A stretch of DNA of 64,000 bases, from the NCBI RefSeq assembly GCF_027595985.1, contig NC_073304.1:146003246-146067245 (forward strand). The letters run 5' to 3'. Each line of letters begins with the position of its first letter. Positions within the stretch are counted from its first letter, which is position 1. Position numbers and translations under genes: made by a program. Positions 1-10,690 of this stretch are shown piece by piece. Under the pieces are notes generated by a model. The model did no database searches. It was not told the DNA's origin and saw only the letters and a program-made list of their open reading frames with translations. The DNA comes from Sorex araneus. Taxonomy: Eukaryota; Chordata; Mammalia; Eulipotyphla; Soricidae.

Positions 1-355
1 ATTTCTGTATGGCCAAAAGAACTCTAGCTAAAATAAAAAGACACCTTGTTGGATGGGCGAAATATTGATATACCATATACCAGATCAATGGCTTATACCC
101 AAGCCAGTTCATGAAGCTTTAAAGAAAGAGCAGAAACTAATAGCCCCGTTGAAAATGGGGAGGCACACATGCCGCTAGAGCCCATGTTTCCATGCTTTCA
201 TGTCTAATGCTGGGGTGCGTATAGTACCTCTCTCCACCTTTGGAGAAGCCCATGTTCCCTCTTGAGCGTGTTACACTCTCTCACTTTCTCTCCCTCCTTT
301 CCCTTCCTAAAATCCTCCAATAAAATCTGTTTTACTTCCAAAAAAAAAAAAAAAA
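1..355 (+). mobile_element. LTR-derived sequence ending in a poly(A) tract
   Basis: From about 32 the sequence resembles the LTR at 28.1-28.7 kb (AGACACCTTG, GCTTTCATGTC, CTTGAGCGTGTTAC). It has AATAAA at 319-324, then a run of A starting at about 340, where an RNA would be cleaved. No U5-like sequence follows. It lies in a TTF2 intron. Confidence 0.5.
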
Positions 356-361
356 GAAAAT

Positions 362-530
362 TGGGGGGCTCAGAGCCATAGTACAGGGGCTGGAGTGTTT
401 CCTGTGCCAAGGCAAGTTTATCCCTTATGGTCACCCAAGCACCACCAGGAGTAATTCCTGAGTGCAGAGCCAGGAGTCACTCCTGAGCAATACCTAAGTG
501 TTACCCAAAAAGAAAAAAAAAAAAAAGTGG
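362..530 (+). mobile_element. SOR-type SINE, degenerate
   Basis: The 3' half is clear (GAGTAATTCCTGAGTGCAG, GTTACCCAAAAAG, then an A-rich tail). The tRNA-like head is worn. Confidence 0.75.
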
Positions 531-608
531 GGAGAGAAGAGGAGATTAACAGACAACCCCCCAAAGAGGACAAATGGGTGACCACTAGGAATATAAAAAG
601 TGTTCCTT

Positions 609-781
609 TTTTTTTTTCTTTTTGGGTCACACCCACCATTGCACAGGGGTTACTCTTGGCTCATGCACTCAGGAATTACTCCTGGCGGTGCTCGGGGGAC
701 CATATGGGGTGCTGGCAATTGAACCCGGGTCTGCGGTGTGCAAGGTAAACGCCCTACCCACTATGCTATTGCTCCAGTCCC
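609..781 (-). mobile_element. SOR-type SINE
   Basis: This is a reverse-oriented copy. It runs from T-rich tail to TTTTTGGGTCACACCC, then GGGGACCATATGGGG and the inverted head CACTATGCTATTGCTCC. Confidence 0.88.
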
Positions 782-815
782 GTGTTTCTTTTTTCTAGTG
801 GGGGGATGGGTCACT

Positions 816-1760
816 GATTAGGAAAATGAAAATCAAAACAACAATAAGGTTTCATCTTACACCAGAGTGAATGAAATACATCAGAAATACTGGAAACCAT
901 TGTTGATGGGAATCTGGTAAAAGAGGAATCTTTATTCACTGTTGGTGGGAATAAAGCCCTGAGCAACATGAGTGTAGCCCCAAAACAAAAGAAAGCTAGG
1001 AATTAAAGGGCCAGAGAGATTAAGGCACTTGCCTTGCACACAGCTGACCCTGATTTGATTACTGCCACTGTATATGTTCTCTTCCCCAAGTGCCATCAGG
1101 AGTAATCCTTGAGCACTGAGCCAAAAGTTAGCCCCCAGCTCACTTGGGTGCAGTCCAGTGCCCTCTACCCAATCCCCTCCAATAAGAATAGAATTTCTAC
1201 ATGACCCACTGATCTTGGCATCTGTCCCCCAAAAAAAAACATTAATCCCAAAGATCTCTGCACATCTATATTTCAGCACTTAGTACCATAACATGTCAAC
1301 AACACAAATGTCCTGTGACTGAGGGATAATAAAGGACTTGTAGTCAGATAAAGAAGTTATGATACATATACATCATGGGCTACTCTGAAGCCATAAGAAA
1401 AGATGAAACCCTGTAGTTGGCTGCAACTTGAATAGAACTGGAGGGCATCATGTTAAGTGAAATAAGTCTGAGGGAGATGGACAGATAACCAAATGATCTC
1501 TCTTCTACAATCAAAACAAGAAATGGACAGTACGAAACGATGGCTGTCTTGGATCACAAAACAGATTACCAAGCAGGGTGAGGAGAGGGTGGAGGGAAGT
1601 GAGGTGGTGGGCCAAAAGGACTCTAAGGGCAATGGTGGAAGGTCTGAGTTCTTAGGTGGTGGTGAGGTGCAGTAACTACATCAAAACCATTCACATTAAT
1701 ACTATGATAATCATGCTTGCTAAAACTATAATCTTTAAAATTAAAATATATGATTAAAAA
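816..1760 (+). mobile_element. Old L1 fragment: ORF2 C-terminal end and 3' region
   Basis: Broken translation gives MKIKTTIRFHLTPE and GIFIHCWWE (L1 ORF2 C-terminal motifs), later EYYAA-like and LAATWIELEGIMLSEIS. It ends in an A-rich tail near 1755. A SINE interrupts it at about 1003-1170. Confidence 0.8.
1003..1170 (+). mobile_element. SOR-type SINE inside the L1 fragment
   Basis: AGGCACTTGCCTTGCACAC and CATCAGGAGTAATCCTTGAG match SOR head and body. The copy is diverged. Confidence 0.65.
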
Positions 1761-1811
1761 AATTCATCTCCTTTGTTGAATCTTATAATATTAAAGTCAA
1801 AAAGGGTCTTA

Positions 1812-1987
1812 GGGGGCTGGAATGATAGCACAGCGGGTAGGGCGTTTGCCTTGCACATGGCCGACCTGGGATCGATTCCCAGCATCCCATTGGTCCCCCG
1901 AACACCACCAGAAGTAATTCCTGAGTGCATGAGCCAGGAGTAACACCTGAGTATTGCCGGGTGTGACCCAAAAAGCAAAAAAAAAGG
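1812..1987 (+). mobile_element. SOR-type SINE
   Basis: This is a well-preserved copy with head, B box (GATCGATTCCCAG) and end GTGTGACCCAAAAAGC plus an A run. Confidence 0.92.
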
Positions 1988-2029
1988 GGGGGTGAAGTCT
2001 TAGAATTAAGGTCTCTCCTCTGGTCTCTT

Positions 2030-2275
2030 CTGACCTCTCTCTGTCTCTGCTTTTGTGTCTTCTCTCCACTACTGTGTCTTCTCGCTGCTTCTGTGCTCTC
2101 TTCTGTGTCTTCTTCTCTGTGTCTTCTGCCTGCTTCTGTGTCATCTCTCTGCTTCTGTGTCTTCTTTCTCACTTCTGTGTCTTCCCACCGCTTCTGTGCT
2201 CTCTTCTATGTCTTCTCCCCACTTCTGGGTCTTCTCCTTGCTTCTGTGTCTTCTCTCTACTTCTGTTACAGTCTT
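2030..2275 (+). repeat. Minisatellite, unit about 17-19 bp (CTTCTGTGTCTTCTCTCC-like)
   Basis: This is a pyrimidine-rich tandem array of roughly a dozen imperfect units alternating CTTCTGTGTCTTCT and CTTCTGTGCTCTCTT. It yields spurious Ser/Leu/Cys-rich frames. It sits at the edge of a minus-strand LTR and probably expanded from its purine-rich R region. Confidence 0.85.
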
Positions 2276-3010
2276 AGTTTCTATAGCAATCACGTAGGGT
2301 GGTGACACAAAGGTGGGTTGAACATTAACAAATCAACAAAGAGGGGTAAAACCACTCCTCCAGGTTATTAACAAAATCTCATCTAAGAGATTACTTGAGA
2401 TTATTAGGAGATCCGCTCAAGGGCAGGATCCTATCCAGGGTGTGTCACTTCTTTCTTCTGCTAGTAATACACTCAAACAGCTATAGTAAATTTACTTCTA
2501 ATATTTCTAGCAGTGTCATTCTGTATGAGCACAGTAAGAGATATATCAAACTTAAAGTTTGGTTTTTCCTGAGGACATCTCACTATATATTCCAGACCAC
2601 AGTCCTCAGGTCAGATTAGTCTTCCTAACCCCAGAAGGGTCCTATTCTCATCACTACTTTGGATCATGACAACATTTGTCTACAACCATGCTCTCAACTT
2701 ATATTGTGGCGCTTTGGCCTGGCCCATTTCGATGCCAGGGTAGCTCACAGCTTGCTTTGGGTCCATTACATCCTTTGTCGGGACCCTGCTTTTGGGATGC
2801 TAGGAACTAAGGGCAACTGAGTTGAGAAAGCAGATGCCCAAGAGTAAATAATATTGGAGTCAATCAACTCCCAAGTTACAAAGCATAATATTTACTGTCT
2901 TCCTGTGTCCATACAGAAAGGACATTGCTTTAAGGTAAACTAAGGTCCCTGTAGCAAGGCTGAAAGGACAAACCAAATGTTATCCTACAGCATGCACCCC
3001 CTTAATCTGG
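2276..3010 (-). mobile_element. LTR-like element, same family as 17.1-18.2 kb and 36.8-37.5 kb
   Basis: The reverse complement shares TGTATGGACACAGGAAGACA, CAAAAGCAGGGTCC, CTACCCTGGCATCGA and CTCTTACTGTG with those copies, in the same order. I cannot fix the termini. Confidence 0.6.
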
Positions 3011-3187
3011 AATCTTTGAGTCCCATATAAACCGGGGCCAGAATCTACAAACTTGCATAGATATTTTAAAGCAGCTAATCAATATTTGAGTATTTTCAGG
3101 ATATACAGGTCTCTGTCACATATTCTTCTTGGATTTTAGTGGTGGTTTATTTATTTTTTAAATTTTTATTTCATAAGATTGTTCACG

Positions 3188-3430
3188 GGCTGAAGTGTTA
3201 GCACAGCGGGTAGGGCGTTTGCCTTGCATGCAGCCAACCCAGGTTTGATTCCTCTGTCCCTCTCGGAGAGCCCTGCAAGCTACCAAGAGTATCCCGCCCG
3301 CACAGCAGAACCTGGCGAGCTACCCGGGGCATATTCGATATGCCAAAAACTGTAACAAGTCTCACATGGAGATGTTACTGGTGCCCGCTTGAGCAAATAG
3401 ATGAACAATGGGACGACAGTGCTACAGTGC
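3188..3430 (+). mobile_element. Long SINE variant (SOR head + RTE 5'UTR + RTE 3' tail)
   Basis: The SOR-type head runs to GTTTGATTCC. The body is CCCTCTCGGAGAGCC to GATATGCCAAAAACTG. The tail is ATGGAGATGTTACTGGTGCC to GGGACGACAGTGCTACAG. A short flanking repeat, GRTTGTTCAC, occurs on both sides. Confidence 0.9.
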
Positions 3431-3473
3431 AAGGTTGTTCACATTGATTACATTAAGTATTTCACCAGCCTAG

Positions 3474-3712
3474 GCTGGAGCAATAGCACAGTGGGTAGGG
3501 CGTTTACCTTGTACGCGGCTAGCCCAGGTTTGATTCCTCCATCCCTCTCAGAGAGCCCAGCAAGCTACCGAGAGTATCCAGCCCATACAGCAAAGTCTAG
3601 CAAGCTACCTGTGGCATATTCTATATGCCAAAAACAGTAACAAGTCTCACAATGGAGATGTTACTGGTGCCTGCTCAAGCAAATCATGAACAACAGGACA
3701 ACAGTGCTACAT
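3474..3712 (+). mobile_element. Long SINE variant
   Basis: It has the same three-part structure as the copy at 3188, with several substitutions in the head and a shortened tail (AACAGGACAACAGTGCTAC). Confidence 0.88.
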
Positions 3713-4370
3713 GCTATTTCAACACCAGTCCCACCACTATTACACCTCCCTACCACCATTATTTTGAATTTTCTCACCACCATTCAAGCCTGCCTGCCAG
3801 GGGCAGATGCTAGATAATTTATCTCCTATTGCTTCTTATGAATATCATGAGGTGGCCACATGTCTCTGAAATTTTTAAATTGTAAATGGTTGGGGTCCAG
3901 AGTCATCTCTGTAGGGAGCTGACATTTTGAGTGTCATTTGGGAGTCTCGGGATCAATCGTTGAGGCTCAGAGATGGCGCCCGAAAGCAGATTGTGGTTGT
4001 GACAGCCAGGACCCCCAAGGGAGCTGGAGACGGGAAGAGTTGGTCAGCCCATCTCTGCCATCACCATGTGGCCTGGAGCCTTAGTCCTTGAACCTGAGCA
4101 CCTGGGTTTTGCTTCTGGAAGCTTGGGGCCACTGGGGCTTTACCTGGAGTGGAGGAAAGGCATGCCCACTCCATCTCAGGGGTCCCGGTGAATTCAGTTC
4201 CGTACAGGGTCCGGAGAAATCTCCAGCGAGTTCCTGTCTTCTGGGATTCACTGCTATTTCTCTATTTTTAAAAAATTTTAGTTTAAATACTGTTTAGAGG
4301 AGACTGCGAGGATTTTCCAGCCGTATATGTGGTCAAAGTCAAGACTTTGACCTTCTTTATCTCCTACCAG

Positions 4371-4445
4371 GAATCCATCGCTTGAAGATCAAGCTTGTGA
4401 CCGAATTTACCGAGTAGGACAGGAGAAAGATGTTGTCATACACAG
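4371..4445 (+). CDS. TTF2: TTF2 penultimate coding exon
   Basis: This is a 75-bp exon with acceptor CTCCTACCAG just before 4371 and donor GTAAAT at 4446. The first G is the third base of a codon begun upstream, expected to be Trp. The exon ends with AG, the first two bases of an Arg codon completed in the last exon. It encodes [20 protein letters not shown] followed by VVIH, the end of the SNF2 C-terminal helicase lobe. Confidence 0.94.
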
Positions 4446-4524
4446 GTAAATGAATATTTCCCAGAGGTTGGATCTCTGAAACAGGAATTGGGGGCTGGGT
4501 GTAGGGGGGTGCGGGGGGTGCTGG

Positions 4525-4586
<62 letters not shown>

Positions 4587-5448
4587 CATCCCGTTCACAG
4601 CCCCCCCCACCCCACACACACACACCACCACCACTAGTGCTTTCTGGAAATTCCAGACAGTGGGACGGTGAGTGTCCCTTCAGAGAGTGCAGTGGTCTCA
4701 GGAATTCATCTCATGTCCTTACACTGGCATCAGACATTTAAGTTACTGAATCATCTTTTGGGCCCAGACATTGGGCTTTGCAAGCCTCAAAAAAGAAAAA
4801 AGAAAAAAAATAGAAAGAGGGGCGGAGGAAGAGGAGGAGGAAGAGGAAGAAGGAGGAGGAAAAAATGGAAAAAGAGGAAGAAGGAGGAGGAGGAAGAAGA
4901 AATGAAAGAAGGAAAAACTCTCACTTGAAAACTAAAGCATAGACTGGGGACTGGGGCTGTTTCTTGGTGGTGAATTATTTGCTATACCTGTATGAGAACT
5001 TGGGTTTGATCCTCGGCACTCATAAAGGGAATAAAAAGGGACGTCTTAGGGGTCTTGGAAATAGCTCAAAAGGCTGGAGCAGTGTTCAGCACGAGGGAGC
5101 CCTGGGTTCAGTTCCCAGCACTGCATGATCCCAAGGGCACTGCTGGGAGCAATCCCTAATCACAACTCCAGGAGTAGTCCCCAAGAACCACCAGGTGTGG
5201 CTCATTTTTAAATCAAACTTTAAAAGTGATAAAGCGTACAGGTAGAATGTGTTAGTAGATAGTCTGCTTTGGGTTTCTGTCTGCTTATTTGTCTGTTTTT
5301 CAGGTTTGTGTGTGAGGGAACTGTGGAGGAGAAGATTCTACAGCTCCAAGAGAAAAAGAAAAACTTGGCCAGACAGGTGCTGTCTGGGTCCAAGGAGTCC
5401 AGGATCAAGCTCACATTGGCTGACCTCAGAGTCCTTTTTGGCATCTAA
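4371..5448 (+). CDS. TTF2: TTF2, last two coding exons (3' end of gene)
   Basis: This is the C-terminal end of transcription termination factor 2, a nuclear SNF2-family DNA-dependent ATPase that releases RNA polymerase II transcripts from DNA. The two exons (4371-4445 and 5304-5448) join in phase and give 72 complete codons plus the last base of a Trp codon. The first exon carries the SNF2 helicase motif VI signature ([11 protein letters not shown]). The second encodes [18 protein letters not shown] and ends [10 protein letters not shown] then TAA. This agrees with the vertebrate TTF2 C terminus as I remember it. No other TTF2 exon is visible in 1-4370, so the upstream intron is longer than 4.3 kb. 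The gene is convergent with TRIM45, about 10.4 kb between stop codons. Confidence 0.95.
4526..4584 (+). repeat. (GT)n microsatellite
   Basis: About 29 uninterrupted GT units lie in the last TTF2 intron, 81 bp after the donor of the penultimate exon. Confidence 0.98.
4789..4917 (+). repeat. Purine-only A/G-rich tract
   Basis: There are about 130 bases almost without pyrimidines (AGGAGGAGGAAGAGGAAGA-like). The frame across it encodes only Arg/Lys/Glu/Gly and is not a gene. Confidence 0.95.
5055..5210 (+). mobile_element. Old SOR-like SINE
   Basis: GGTTCAGTTCCCAGCACTGC and the order AGGAGTAGTCCCCAAG to GGTGTGGCTC suggest a worn copy in the last TTF2 intron. Confidence 0.45.
5304..5448 (+). CDS. 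TTF2: TTF2 last coding exon
   Basis: The exon follows a pyrimidine-rich acceptor (GTCTGTTTTTCAG) ending at 5303. Its first G completes the Arg codon from the previous exon. It then has 47 sense codons and a TAA stop at 5446-5448. It encodes a basic, helical C-terminal tail ([20 protein letters not shown]) followed by [10 protein letters not shown]. The 858-bp intron before it holds a GT microsatellite and a purine-rich tract. Confidence 0.95.
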
Positions 5449-6425
5449 ATCCTGCTCATCGGGCTCAGAATAGCAGAACAGTGTCACTGTTGGCTCTAGT
5501 AAGGGGCACCAGGGCTCTCTGCACTCTTTGGTATTTGATTTCACCATAAGACTTGCATAGCCTCAGAGAATGACACAGGATCTTCTTGTCACCAGAATGG
5601 AAGATCACTCTTATCAGTGATTTTTGTCAGTCATTAGGACATTAAATGGATTATATTAGCCAATCATGTTAAACAACTCATCGAGTGACATAGAAGCCAA
5701 TGTATTACTTCAGATTAAAGGAAATGCATTTGTGTTTAACAGTTTTGGAAGACAGCTTAGAGAGAGCTGCATATAAATACCAGTTAAAGTTTGAAGTGCT
5801 GTCTGTTGCCTTTTTCTTCTCAGCTGGTTCAGCACCTGTTATCATTACTTCTATCCAAGCACAGACTCCAGTGTGTTGGCATCTTTTTTGCCAGGAGTCT
5901 ACTCTGGTAGACCATCTATGGGTTGAGCAGAGAGTGGGCCCAAAGCCATTCCTCTGTAGTTGTCTTTGTCTAGGAATTCCTCCTCTCAGGCACAGATTAA
6001 GCAGGCTGCAGATAGACATATGTTTGGTATTGGTATCAGAGCCTCTGTCCTTTTTGCAATATTCGTATTTTTACGGATTGACAGCATTTGTAGCACTTAG
6101 TATTGTATAATTTAGTATTTGTTCTATCATTGGCATAATTAATAAGTGTGTGCATGAAAATGTAATCCACATAATGCTATATATTTATCAAGCCCTATTT
6201 CCTTTTCCTCCTGTGCACCCAAGCCTTTACTTGAAAATTTATATTGCTAAATGTATATATTTTTATACACTTTATATTTTAAATCACCACATCTGTTCTG
6301 TGGCTCTGTTATTTCTACTCTGTGAGACTGGAGAGAAGCAATATCGTCATTTGAGGGCTGTCCTATAAAACATGGCAAGTCATCATGTTGCTTCTTCCTC
6401 AGCCCACTGGGTTCAAAGGAATAAA
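5449..6425 (+). other. TTF2: TTF2 3' untranslated region (candidate extent)
   Basis: This is unique sequence after the TTF2 stop. It contains ATTAAA at 5641-5646 and AATAAA at 6420-6425, both possible poly(A) signals. I cannot tell which is used. The TTCTATTTTTATACAC-type AT-rich stretch around 6240-6290 has no open frame of note. Confidence 0.45.
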
Positions 6426-6559
6426 TGGAGAGCTACAGTGCCCGAAGAATGATGTGGCCACTCCCCATCAGGGATTTGCTGTTTGGGGAGTGAAAGGGCA
6501 TATGCTTTTGTGGTAGACCAGTTGGCTTCAATTAATCCATCTCCATTGTGCGTCATCTC

Positions 6560-6985
6560 ACTTTTTTTAAATTTTATTTTCATAAAGTTGTTCACAGTAA
6601 TGGATTACATTCAATATTTCAACACCAATCCCACCACCATTATTTCTAATTTTTCCACCATCACTCAAGCCTGCTCAACAGGCAGATGCTAGGTGAACCT
6701 GGCAAGTTACCCGTGGCATATTCGATATGCCAAAAACAGTAATAATACATCTCACAATGGAGACGTTATTGGTGCCCGCTCAAGCAAATCGATGAGCAAT
6801 GGGATGACAGTGCTACAGTAATAGAGTGATTCCTTGTTATGAATAGTATGAGATGTCGTGTGGCTGTGAAAGTGGCTGTGCACTCCTGGAATTCTAAAAT
6901 TTTATGTAATTGGGGTCCAGAGAAAACTCTGCAGCAAGCTTCTCGGTTCTGAGATTCATTTGTGAGTCTCTGGATCGTCGTTAAT
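6560..6985 (-). mobile_element. L1-type 3'-end retroposon, interrupted by a SINE
   Basis: It is collinear with 3150-3970 on the same strand. It is interrupted at about 6697-6820 by the 3' part of a long SINE. Confidence 0.6.
6697..6820 (+). mobile_element. Long SINE variant, 5'-truncated
   Basis: It starts at AACCTGGCAAGTTACCCGTG and continues to the RTE-derived tail GGGATGACAGTGCTACAG. The head is missing. Confidence 0.8.
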
Positions 6986-7099
6986 GACTCGTTTCACTTT
7001 AGCTCATCTCCATTTATCAAGAAATGATTTGGTATTTTGATGTGATTGTTTTGGTGCCCAAAATAAAACCTAGGACCTAATACATGCTAAGCTTAATCA

Positions 7100-7700
7100 T
7101 GTTCTCTACCCCTGAGCTGTATTTTCAGCCTGGCAATGATTTATTTAATCTACTGAGATTTTAAAATTACTTATATAACAGTACCCTGATGGACAAAAAT
7201 TCTTGACACTTCTGTAATGGGAAACTATTCAGTTTCTTCTCCCTATTAGCAATCTTTTCCAATGCAGTTACTCTTAACTTGTACAACATGATTATAATTC
7301 TTCACAAATAGAGTGATTTCCCTCTATAAGCCCTGTAAGAACTCTGTGACAGTATGAACTGAGGTATTACACTGTTCAAGCAGAGGTGGCCTCCAAGGGC
7401 CAGGCTTACAGCTTCAGAGGCAGTCAGTAAAATTGGACAAGTTCTGGAAAGAACTTAGGCATCATCTCAGTTGCAGGTTCCACTTAGCGGAGCAGAACCT
7501 TGAAGAGGTGATTGGTTTCCCCACACCCTAGCTTTCCATTTGAGAGGCAGGATTGTCAGCAGACACAGTGAGAGCCTTGATAAAGGCTTGGTATTGTTAG
7601 GAAATGCAGGAAGTAAGATTGTCCTTTGAGAGTCATTCCAGATGCTCAATGCCAGGTGCTAAAGTAAAGTCACCTGCGGAAGAATGGCTCTCAAGGCAGC
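7100..7700. other. No gene or repeat recognised
   Basis: This is intergenic sequence between TTF2 and TRIM45. The short frames are unremarkable and no repeat family is recognised. Confidence 0.5.
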
Positions 7701-7715
7701 AAAAATGAATAACTC

Positions 7716-7880
7716 CCAGCTGGGGAGATAGAGCAGAGGGTTAGAGCACAGGCCTGGCAACTGAGTTCAATACTAAGCACCTCATGGGCCCTGAGCACTA
7801 CTGATTGGATCTGTAACGGTACCCCTAAACACTGCCAGGTATGGTTTAGGTGACCCTTGGTGGCCACCACACTGCTGGGC
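7716..7880 (+). mobile_element. Old SOR-like SINE
   Basis: GGGGAGATAGAGCAGAGGGT and CAACTGAGTTCAATAC resemble a worn head. The similarity is weak. Confidence 0.35.
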
Positions 7881-8591
7881 TCCAGCAGCACCGCTCTTCC
7901 ATCCATGGGACATGATCATGCCTGGCAGAGGCAGACTGAGCACTCAGTGGCCCCTTACCCCTAAGCACTGCTTGAAGAGGGGAGAAGGCCCCCTCTAACC
8001 ACCCTCCCCTTGCTCCATGTTTGCTTGTTTTTTTAATTAAAAAATTACAAGAGCAAACACTGGCCCACCATATGTTGATTATCTAGTATTAGGCTAGTCG
8101 CAGATTGACTGGGGCCTCTCATTTATAAAATGTTTGGATTCTCAGGCATGTCAAGCGCTCTGCTGGGAGCTTAATAAAGCTCTGTTGTCGGCTGGTGTGC
8201 CAGTCAGAGGACTGAGACGAAGACTTTGTGTCATTCCAAAGCATTGTTTAAGAGGGGAGCAGTGCTAACTCTGAGGTGTAAGCCTTCTTGCTTTGTATTT
8301 TGAGGTGATGCAGGGAGTATAATCTCTAGTCTTTAGCGAGCCCATGGAAAGATGTAATATACACGAAGATTCCTCTGGTATCTTAAACAGTTTATCCAAT
8401 GTTCTATCTAATTATGTCGATGTTATGTGGATGTTCTAGGTTTGAACCACTATCCTTACGGATTGGAACATACCAATGGTGCATCTTTAAATCCTAGCCC
8501 TGGAAAATAACTCATGAATTAAACTAAGTAGCGTTCCAGTGGCCGTCTCAGGCATGCATGCATTTTAGTTACAAGTCATTTTTTTATTTTT

Positions 8592-8745
8592 ATTTTCTTT
8601 AAGTTTTTTGGTTTGGGAATGTCACCCAGTGTTGCTCAGGACCGACTCCTATTTCTGTGTTCAGGGATCACTCCTTGTAATGCTTGGGGCAGCATATGGG
8701 ATGCCAAGGATTGAACCCGAGAAGACATCTGCGAGTCCCTTAAAA
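8592..8745 (-). mobile_element. Old SOR-type SINE
   Basis: It reads TTGGGAATGTCACCCAGTG, CAGGGATCACTCC and CATATGGGATGCC in reverse orientation. It is diverged and 5'-truncated. Confidence 0.6.
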
Positions 8746-8910
8746 AAAGAATCACCGTTATTGTTGCTCAGCCCAAGGTCCTGGCTCTTCAGGTCTGGGA
8801 CATAGTTGGTGTGTGGGGATCATAGGCCCATCCTGGCTTTTCACCCAGGGGTGCTCAGATCCAGTGCTAGGGATCAGACCTCCTAAACAAATTCTCATAT
8901 ACCTGTGAAT

Positions 8911-9105
8911 CACTTTTTTATTTTATTTTGTTTGGGGGGACTATACCCTGTGGTGCTCAGGGCTTACTCCTGGATGGCTTTGCACTCCAAAACTATGCCT
9001 GGTGGGTCTTGGGATGATAAGGGATCCCAGGGATTGAAACAGGATCAGCCACTTGCAAGGCAAAGGCCCTACCTGCTGTTTTATCTGTTATCGATCCGGC
9101 CCCTA
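8911..9105 (-). mobile_element. SOR-type SINE, diverged
   Basis: A T-rich tail is followed by GGTGCTCAGGGCTTACTCC and CTTGCAAGGCAAAGGCCC, ending GATCCGGCCCC. Confidence 0.7.
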
Positions 9106-9231
9106 GGAATCACTTTCTTAAGGTGAGGGGAAGACTCTACCTCTTAAGAGCTCAGCAAGGTAAGTCACACCCTAGCCATGGCTTGTCCCAGTGTGGTGAC
9201 TGAGTTGCTCAACTGCCTGAGCTCTGCCCCT

Positions 9232-9485
9232 ATCACTCTATCACGTATCACTGTCATCCCATTGCTCATTGATTTGCTCGAGCAGGCACCAGTAACATCT
9301 CTATTGTGAGACTTGTTGTTACTGTTTTTGGCATATTGAATACGCCACGGGGAGCTTGCCAGGCTCTGCCATGCGGGCGAGGTACTCTCGGTAGCTTTCC
9401 GGGCTCTCCGAGAGGGGCGGAGGAACTGAACCCGGTTCGGCCATGTTCAAGGCAAATGCCCTACCGCTGTGCTATCGCTTCAGCC
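9232..9485 (-). mobile_element. Long SINE variant
   Basis: This is a full reverse copy. It has the RTE tail (CACTGTCATCCCATTGCTCA), the RTE 5'UTR body (GGCATATTGAATACGCCACG, CTCTCCGAGAGG) and the head ending GCTATCGCTTCAGCCC. Confidence 0.9.
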
Positions 9486-10127
9486 CTATCAACCAGCTGT
9501 TTCTGAGAGGCCCAGCTGCCTGATTGTGCATCTGTATTTGTCCCTTTTGAAGTGAAGTAACAGGTGCTTTTTACATGGTTCTGGGGCTGCAGTTGCGAGA
9601 GTCCATGGAGATTCCGCTACAGCACAGACACAGCCAAGAGCCAGGTGTTGAGCGTTTGTCACAGGAGTGCCACTTCCCAGTGCCCGGTGTGCCAGGCAGA
9701 GTCGCCTTCACAGAAGGTCAATGTAGTTTGTCTTCTCCTTAGGAACACTGGCCAAAAAGGCATCATGGTCTGTGGAGGTGAGAGGCAACAACCCTAGCAG
9801 GCACATGGCCCCTGCCACTGCCAGATAAGAGCCCTGGTGGCTCCCGCACTCGCAGGTGGCACTAAGCACAACTGATCTGAGTTGGTCTGAGTTCTGCCCA
9901 GAGTGAACCCTATAAAAAAAATTTAATTTATTTAAAGGGCACTGAACCAGCCAGGCTGGCTGGGATCCTGGGGCCTTTAAGAACCCCCCAGACATCCTTA
10001 TTGTACTTGTTATGAATAGGAAAGGTGGTCAGTATGATGAAGGACATGAGGCTGGATGGGTGGGGATACTGGTGGTTTTTTGTCTGTCCAGAGGGGTGAG
10101 ATTGAGCAGAGCTCGGGTGAAGACGGG

Positions 10128-10300
10128 CCGGAACTATAGTACAGCAGGTTAGGCACTTGTCTTGCATGCAGCCAGCTTGAGATTGATCCTTGGCACCCAT
10201 CTGATCTCCCAAGCCTGCCAGGAGTGATCCCTGAGTGCAGAGTGAGGAATGAGTCCTGAGCACCGCAGGGTATGGCCCAAAAACAAAACAAAAAAGTGAA
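10128..10300 (+). mobile_element. SOR-type SINE, diverged
   Basis: It has a worn head (CGGAACTATAGTACAGC), then CTTGCATGCAGCC, CCAGGAGTGATCCCTGAGTG, and a tail of AAAACAAAACAAAAAA. Confidence 0.75.
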
Positions 10301-10508
10301 GCCAGATTTCACCCGCACCAGTAGGATAATCAAGAGCTGCCAGGAGTCAGCGTGGGCCTCTCTGGTCGTCTGAAACCTGGTTGTTTACCATGCAACCTGG
10401 AGAACAAGAGGTTTGACAAGGAGGATGTTTTGTTTGTTAGGTTACGTGTTGGCCTAGGAAAAAGCAGAGTAAAAAGGCCTTTAGTAGGCATCAGAAAATA
10501 GAAAGTTG

Positions 10509-10690
10509 GGGCCGGAGCGATAGCACAGCGGGTAGGGCGTTCGCCTTGCACGCGGCCGACCCGGGTTCGATCCCCGGCATCCCATATGGTCCCCCAAGCA
10601 CCGCCAGGAGTAATTCCTGAGTGCAAAGCCAGGAGTAACCCCTGAGCATCGCTGGGTGTGACCCAAAAAGCCAAAAAAAAAGAAAAAGAA
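10509..10690 (+). mobile_element. SOR SINE, young copy
   Basis: It is close to the consensus implied by the other copies: GGGGCCGGAGCGATAGCAC, GGGTTCGATCCCCGGC, GTGTGACCCAAAAAGC and an A-rich tail. Confidence 0.95.

Larger units (their letters stand above)
3150..3970 (-). mobile_element. L1-type 3'-end retroposon, split by two SINEs
   Basis: Segments around 3150-3187, 3431-3470 and 3713-3970 are collinear with 6560-6985 (TTTTATTTCATAA, ATTTCAACACCA, GGCAGATGCTAG, GGGGTCCAGAG). Both long SINEs inserted into it. Confidence 0.65.

Noticed and set aside
2053..2305. Ser/Leu/Cys-rich frames in three phases
   Set aside because: They come from the pyrimidine minisatellite; all frames are open for that reason.
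4357..4741. His-Thr and Cys-Val repeat proteins
   Set aside because: They are translations of the GT microsatellite.
5700..6110. 136-residue plus-strand frame after TTF2
   Set aside because: It lies in the probable TTF2 3'UTR, has no motif, and a comparable frame exists on the other strand.
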